NCBI GenBank assembly: GCA_030038035.1
Contig: JASHPP010000431.1
Location: forward strand, 1-26,314
Length of the DNA stretch: 26,314 nt
Reading direction: 5' to 3'
From: Trebonia sp.
GTDB lineage: Bacteria; Actinomycetota; Actinomycetes; Streptosporangiales; Streptosporangiaceae
In this document: in pieces, positions 23,083 to 26,314 of the stretch
Numbering within the stretch: position 1 is the first letter of the stretch
How the letters are laid out: every line of letters starts with the position of its first letter
Notes under the pieces: model-generated
The model's input: the letters and a program-made list of their open reading frames with translations, nothing else
Told to the model about the DNA's origin: nothing
Database searches by the model: none
Made by a program: the position numbers and the translations under genes

Positions 23083-23088
23083 TACCGT
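23083..23088 (+). promoter_or_regulatory. candidate -10 for a leaderless hisN mRNA
   Basis: TACCGT ends 7 nt before GTG 23096, with no Shine-Dalgarno sequence between. The same hexamer ends 6 nt before the GTG at 24773. Confidence 0.4.
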
Positions 23089-23095
23089 TTCGCGG

Positions 23096-23890
23096 GTGGG
23101 AGGCTACGACGACGACCTGCGCTTCGCGCACGTGCTGGCTGACGCCGCCGATGACATTACAACGAGGCGGTTCCGGGCGCTTGACCTGCGCGTGGAGACG
23201 AAGCCGGATCTGACGCCTGTCTCCGACGCCGACCGCGCCACCGAGGAGTCGCTGCGCAACGTGCTGCGCAGGGCGCGCCCGCGGGACGCGGTGCTCGGCG
23301 AGGAGTCGGGCCGGACGGGCAGCGGACCGCGCTGCTGGGTCATCGACCCGATCGACGGGACCAAGAACTACGTCCGCGGCGTCCCGGTCTGGGCGACGCT
23401 CATCGGGCTGCTCGACGGCGACGAGGTCGTGGTCGGCGTGGTGTCCGCTCCGGCGCTCGGCCGGCGCTGGTGGGCGGCGGCGGGCGGCGGGGCGTGGACC
23501 GGCCGTAGCCTGACCAAGGCCAGCAGGTGCCAGGTGTCCGGGGTCACCAAGCTAAGCGACGCCTCGTTCTCCTATTCGGGCATTGGCGGCTGGGCGGAGA
23601 AGGGCAGGCTCGGCGGGTTCCTGTCACTCGCCCAGTCTGTCTGGCGGACGCGCGCGTTCGGCGACTTCTGGTCGCACATGCTGGTCGCCGAGGGCGCGGT
23701 GGACATCTCGGCGGAACCGGAAGTCTCGCTGTGGGACCTGGCGGCGCTCCAGGTGATCGTGCAGGAGTCCGGCGGTCGCTTCTCCGACCTGTCCGGGGTG
23801 GCGACCCCCGACGGGGGCAGCGTCGTCTGCACCAACGGCCAGCTGCACGAGGAGGTCCTCGCCCAGCTGGCGGAGACCGCCGCCCGCTGA
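23096..23890 (+). CDS. hisN: histidinol-phosphatase, inositol monophosphatase-like
   Basis: This 264-residue metal-dependent phosphatase belongs to the IMPase superfamily and follows M. tuberculosis HisN (Rv3137) along its length. KPDLTPVSDADRATEE, VLGEESG with a metal-binding Glu, WVIDPIDGTKNYVRGVPVWATLIGL (DPIDGT metal site) and SLWDLAALQVIVQESGG (the second signature) are intact. It dephosphorylates L-histidinol phosphate, the penultimate step of histidine synthesis. Other his genes are not in the window. The GTG start matches the family N-terminus. A longer frame from 22997 is not supported. The TACCGT hexamer upstream suggests a leaderless transcript. Confidence 0.93.
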   Translation: MGGYDDDLRFAHVLADAADDITTRRFRALDLRVETKPDLTPVSDADRATEESLRNVLRRARPRDAVLGEESGRTGSGPRCWVIDPIDGTKNYVRGVPVWATLIGLLDGDEVVVGVVSAPALGRRWWAAAGGGAWTGRSLTKASRCQVSGVTKLSDASFSYSGIGGWAEKGRLGGFLSLAQSVWRTRAFGDFWSHMLVAEGAVDISAEPEVSLWDLAALQVIVQESGGRFSDLSGVATPDGGSVVCTNGQLHEEVLAQLAETAAR

Positions 23891-24108
23891 CATCGAAGCC
23901 CGGTGGGACCCATGCCAGGGGGGCGGACGCGTTGCACGGACCTGAGCGGGTATATCACAAGTTCACAAGCTCAGCGCACGCGGCTTTACCTGGGGAAACG
24001 TCCGGTTGCGGCGGGGAGTGCGGCGATGCGTCACCGTCGCGACGACAGACGCGGCTCGCGCCGCGCTTGCGCCCGGGAACCTGGAACACTCCCTGGGGGT
24101 GATACGCC

Positions 24109-24540
24109 ATGAAGGTGGCAGAAGGAATGTCACAGCGGGTCCTCACGATCGGCCCGGCCCATACGCTACGGGAGGCCGCCCGCATGATGGCACACAGGCG
24201 CGTCGGCGCCGCCGTGGTCGTGAACCCCGAACACTCGGGCGTGGGCATCCTCACCGAACGGGACATCCTGAACTCGGTGGCGGCCGGGGAGAGCCCGGAC
24301 GCCGAGCTCGCCGCGCAGCACTGCACGCAGGAGGTCGTGTTCGCGGCGGGCGACTGGACCCTCGAGGACGCCGCGACGGCGATGGTGCGCGGGGGATTCC
24401 GGCACCTTGTCGTGGTGCAGGGCCAGGACGTCGTGGGGCTGCTGTCCATGCGCGACATCGTCCGGGTCTGGTCAACCGCGCACGTCCCGGCGCAGTCGCG
24501 GTCGGGCGAAACGCTGGTGACCAGCTGCTTCGGCGAATAA
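24109..24540 (+). CDS. CBS-pair domain protein
   Basis: This 143-residue protein consists of two CBS domains. The first spans about residues 3-56 (VLTIGPAHTLREAARMMAHRRVGAAVVV and GILTERDIL), the second about 70-125 (VVFAAGDWTLEDAATAMVRGGFRHLVVV and GLLSMRDIVRVW). Stand-alone CBS pairs bind adenine nucleotides such as AMP, ATP or SAM and regulate partner proteins. Similar small CBS proteins in actinobacteria are often linked to hypoxia or dormancy; no partner is evident here. The ATG has GGGGGTG 8 nt upstream. A 218-nt gap follows hisN and contains no clear gene. Confidence 0.9.
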   Translation: MKVAEGMSQRVLTIGPAHTLREAARMMAHRRVGAAVVVNPEHSGVGILTERDILNSVAAGESPDAELAAQHCTQEVVFAAGDWTLEDAATAMVRGGFRHLVVVQGQDVVGLLSMRDIVRVWSTAHVPAQSRSGETLVTSCFGE

Positions 24541-24560
24541 CCTGCGGACTCTCAGGTGAC

Positions 24561-24593
24561 GTTCAGTAACTCTTAACACAGAATTCAGCCGGC
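24561..24593 (+). promoter_or_regulatory. PHO-box-like 11-nt direct repeats
   Basis: GTTCAGTAACT, CTTAACACAGA and ATTCAGCCGGC follow each other in exact 11-nt phase. Streptomyces PhoP boxes are 11-nt direct repeats beginning GTTCA. The first and third units fit the TTCA core; the middle one is weak. Low confidence. Confidence 0.3.
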
Positions 24594-24614
24594 GGACGCA
24601 GTATCTTAGTAGGT

Positions 24615-24633
24615 GCGGGGTGTGATGCCCCGC
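24615..24633 (+). terminator. possible terminator after the CBS gene
   Basis: GCGGGG (24615-24620) pairs with CCCCGC (24628-24633) over a 7-nt loop, about 75 nt after the CBS stop. A 14-bp palindrome GGCGCCGCGGCGCC follows at 24704-24717 in a GC-rich stretch. Neither has a T-run. Confidence 0.4.
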
Positions 24634-24760
24634 CGCAGGCCGCCAGGCGGTGAGTTCCCGCTCCAGCCGCCCGGCCGCGCCCGGCGGTTTCCCCGGCCGC
24701 CCGGGCGCCGCGGCGCCTGGCCCGGGCAATTCCCCCGTCCACCGGGCCGGGCGCCGCCCT

Positions 24761-24766
24761 TACCGT
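24761..24766 (+). promoter_or_regulatory. candidate -10 for a leaderless mRNA
   Basis: TACCGT ends 6 nt before GTG 24773. The AGGAG between them ends only one base before the start, too close to act as a Shine-Dalgarno sequence, which favours a leaderless start. Confidence 0.4.
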
Positions 24767-24772
24767 AGGAGC

Positions 24773-26131
24773 GTGCACAGTGAGCACGCTGGCGGGCACG
24801 ACACGGCTGAGTACGGCGAACGGGCGGAAACCTACCTCCGGCTGCTCGCCGAGACCGCGCTGCGCGAGGCGGTGTACGCCCGCGCCGAGGGCGTGTGGCG
24901 CGCCGCCGAGACCTTGGTCGACGCGGGGGTGCTCACCGACGAACTGGCCGGGCAGATCCTGGCCGGCCTGCAGCTGGCGTTTCGCGTGCGCGGCAGGCGG
25001 CAGCTTTCCGGTCCGGCGCTGCGGCTGAGCCGGCTGGCCGGGTTCCGGCCTGGACAGGCGCTCGGCCAGTCCGGCGAACACCCGCGGCCCTGGCGGATCC
25101 TGCCGGCCGGCCCGGCCACCCCCGGATCGCGCGTGATGGCGCTGATCCTCACCGCAGACAGGGCCGTCGCCCCGGCGACCCTATTCTTCCCGCCCCTGCT
25201 CGGCCCGCCCGAGTCCGGCATCCCGGCGTTCGCCGCGCTGACCGGGACGGACGACCTGGGCACCAGCTACCGGCTCGGGTTCACCGACGGTACCTGGGCT
25301 GGCAGCACGTGGACGGGGACGGTCTTGTTCCGCCCCGCGCCGCCTGAGGCTGCCCGCTGGCTTTCGATCAGCAGCCCGAACGGGCCGTTGCTCCGCGCGG
25401 ACATCCCCGATGCTCCTGCCGGCACCGCGGCGCCCGGCATGGTCCCCGAGCCGGTGACGGAGAGCCCAGGCGAGCGGCTGCTCGCCCGGCACGCCGAGGC
25501 GATGCTCGCGGGGCTCCCGCTGGGGAGCCGCGCCGGCCCCAGCCGGCGGGCGCTGGGCGAGACGGTGGCCACGCTCGAGGCGGCGGGCGCGCTGTCCCCG
25601 CTCAGTCCTGCGCCTGCGCAGCTGGCCGCGCTCTGCCAGCTGCTCGGGGTGCCGTCGCATGATCCGGCGGAGGCCACCTGGGACATGGTTCCGGCGCGGT
25701 GGACGGACGTCGTGGCGCGCTACGGGCGCAGGAGGCGGCCGCCGCCGGTCACCGGAACCGCGGCCATCGGCGCCGGGCTGCCCGAACTCGACGGCACGCG
25801 GTTCGCGATAGCCGGGCTGCGCAGCGGGAGCACGGGGACCTTCCTGTACGTCCTCGTCCAGGGGCTGCGCCGCCCCATCACGCGCAGCCGCCCGCCCGGG
25901 CCCGCGCCGGACCCCATGCCTGTGCGGGACACCGCGTTCTCCTGGTGGGCCAGGGACGACGCGGGCGGCTGGCACGTCGGCACGGTCGAGGACGCCAGCC
26001 CGATCAGCGGCCCTGAGGGAGTGCTCCGGCTGGCCCTGCTGCCGCCGCTCGATCACCCGACCGGCACGCTGACCGTCGAGGTCAGCGGGCTCACCACGCA
26101 GGTAACGGCGGACCTGCCGGTTCGCTGGTAG
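24773..26131 (+). CDS. uncharacterised protein with ERAETYLRLLAE N-terminus
   Basis: I do not recognise this 452-residue protein. It starts with a helical segment (GERAETYLRLLAETALREAVYARAEG, then LVDAGVLTDELAGQILAGLQLAF), followed by a mainly beta region. Two stretches look alike: GTSYRLGFTDGTWAGSTWTGTVLFRPAPPEAARWL and FSWWARDDAGGWHVGTVEDASPISGP with GVLRLALLPPLDHPTGTL after it. They may be two beta-sandwich repeats flanking a helical part (LLARHAEAMLAGL, ALGETVATLEAAG). There is no signal peptide or membrane segment. The next gene begins with the same ERAETYLRLLAE motif after 34 nt, so they look like a tandem paralogous pair or family. The GTG at 24773 is the only reasonable start. Function unknown. 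Confidence 0.72.
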   Translation: MHSEHAGGHDTAEYGERAETYLRLLAETALREAVYARAEGVWRAAETLVDAGVLTDELAGQILAGLQLAFRVRGRRQLSGPALRLSRLAGFRPGQALGQSGEHPRPWRILPAGPATPGSRVMALILTADRAVAPATLFFPPLLGPPESGIPAFAALTGTDDLGTSYRLGFTDGTWAGSTWTGTVLFRPAPPEAARWLSISSPNGPLLRADIPDAPAGTAAPGMVPEPVTESPGERLLARHAEAMLAGLPLGSRAGPSRRALGETVATLEAAGALSPLSPAPAQLAALCQLLGVPSHDPAEATWDMVPARWTDVVARYGRRRRPPPVTGTAAIGAGLPELDGTRFAIAGLRSGSTGTFLYVLVQGLRRPITRSRPPGPAPDPMPVRDTAFSWWARDDAGGWHVGTVEDASPISGPEGVLRLALLPPLDHPTGTLTVEVSGLTTQVTADLPVRW

Positions 26132-26165
26132 CGCAAGGCACCGCGACGGGAGGACCCTGGAGACC

Positions 26166-26314
26166 GTGGACAGCGAACGAGCGGAAACCTACCTGCGGCT
26201 GCTCGCCGAAAGGCAACTGCGGCGGGCACGGGCGGCCGGCCCGGGCGAGGCGCCCGAGGCGCCCGAGCCGGAGGCGGCGGACGCGGCGAACGGCGGCACG
26301 GTGGTGCGCGACGT
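26166..26314 (+). CDS. paralogue of the preceding gene, 3' end missing
   Basis: An open frame begins with GTG 26166 and runs off the window. It starts VDSERAETYLRLLAERQLRRARAAG, sharing ERAETYLRLLAE with the start of the upstream gene, then becomes Glu/Pro/Ala-rich (GEAPEAPEPEAADAA). Purine-rich GGGAGGA (26148-26154) and TGGAGA (26158-26163) lie before it. The 34-nt gap suggests one transcript with the gene upstream. Only about 49 residues are visible, so no function can be given. Confidence 0.7.
   Translation, partial: MDSERAETYLRLLAERQLRRARAAGPGEAPEAPEPEAADAANGGTVVRD

Noticed and set aside
1..26314. CRISPR arrays, tRNA genes, transposases, phage or defence genes.
   Set aside because: None seen. 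The only regular tandem repeat is coding (15196-15300), and all larger frames have housekeeping or regulatory assignments or are shadows.

Overview
The window is about 26.3 kb of very GC-rich chromosome from an actinomycete, most likely a filamentous, Streptomyces- or Streptosporangiales-like organism. The evidence is a nickel superoxide dismutase with its maturation protease, a DasR-type GntR regulator, a WhiB1/WblE-type WhiB protein, a SigR/RsrA thiol-stress pair, a SigB/F-type sigma factor with an RsbW-like partner, a mycobacterial-type IlvG and GTG starts at many genes. No tRNA, rRNA, CRISPR array, prophage or transposase was seen. Both ends cut through genes.

Layout. 1-432: 3' end of a CGNR-type zinc-finger regulator. 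433-778: an AT-richer regulatory gap with a CRP/Rex-like site and several dyads. 779-2425: APC-family permease. 2485-3324: divergent sodX and sodN. 3541-4835: anti-sigma-like ATPase and SigB/F sigma factor, overlapping by 4 nt. 4819-5475: a Lys/Ala/Pro-tailed membrane protein, convergent with the sigma gene. 5514-6563: lipid kinase. 6564-7154: a long dyad-rich leader and whiB. 7224-8741: pdtaS-like sensor kinase. 8811-11673: bioF, dasR-like and bioD, each overlapping the next by 4 nt. 11770-13404: ilvG-like TPP enzyme. 13426-13638: single-domain biotin acceptor. 13750-16583: two coupled membrane HD-domain proteins, one with an intact HD-GYP motif and one without. 16999-17915: sigR-rsrA. 18234-18977: methyltransferase-like protein. 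18974-20174: DksA/TraR-type zinc-finger protein and HMCES/YedK. 20345-22704: aroA and rsgA. 22701-23890: DUF2087 protein and hisN. 24109-24540: CBS-pair protein. 24773 to the end: two tandem uncharacterised genes sharing an N-terminal motif.

Much of the content and order (whiB1, pdtaS, biotinyl protein, rsrA, sigR, HMCES, aroA, rsgA) matches what I recall of the Mycobacterium tuberculosis whiB1-to-rsgA neighbourhood. The bioF-dasR-bioD-ilvG block and the two HD genes look like lineage-specific additions inside it. Much of the window therefore concerns redox and envelope stress sensing (SodN, SigR/RsrA, WhiB, PdtaS, SigF) and core biosynthesis (biotin, shikimate, histidine).

The observations most worth checking are: a 13-bp inverted-repeat element of low GC that supplies the C-terminus of bioD; a SigR-type promoter placed so that its transcript would begin at the start codon of a longer SigR isoform; a symmetric pair of apparently leaderless promoters between pdtaS and bioF, with similar arrangements at other genes; a DasR-like regulator inside a biotin operon next to a biotin acceptor; and an intact/degenerate HD-GYP pair whose active member has a tandem LSAGG tail. 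I found no clear evidence of an entirely new defence or mobile system.
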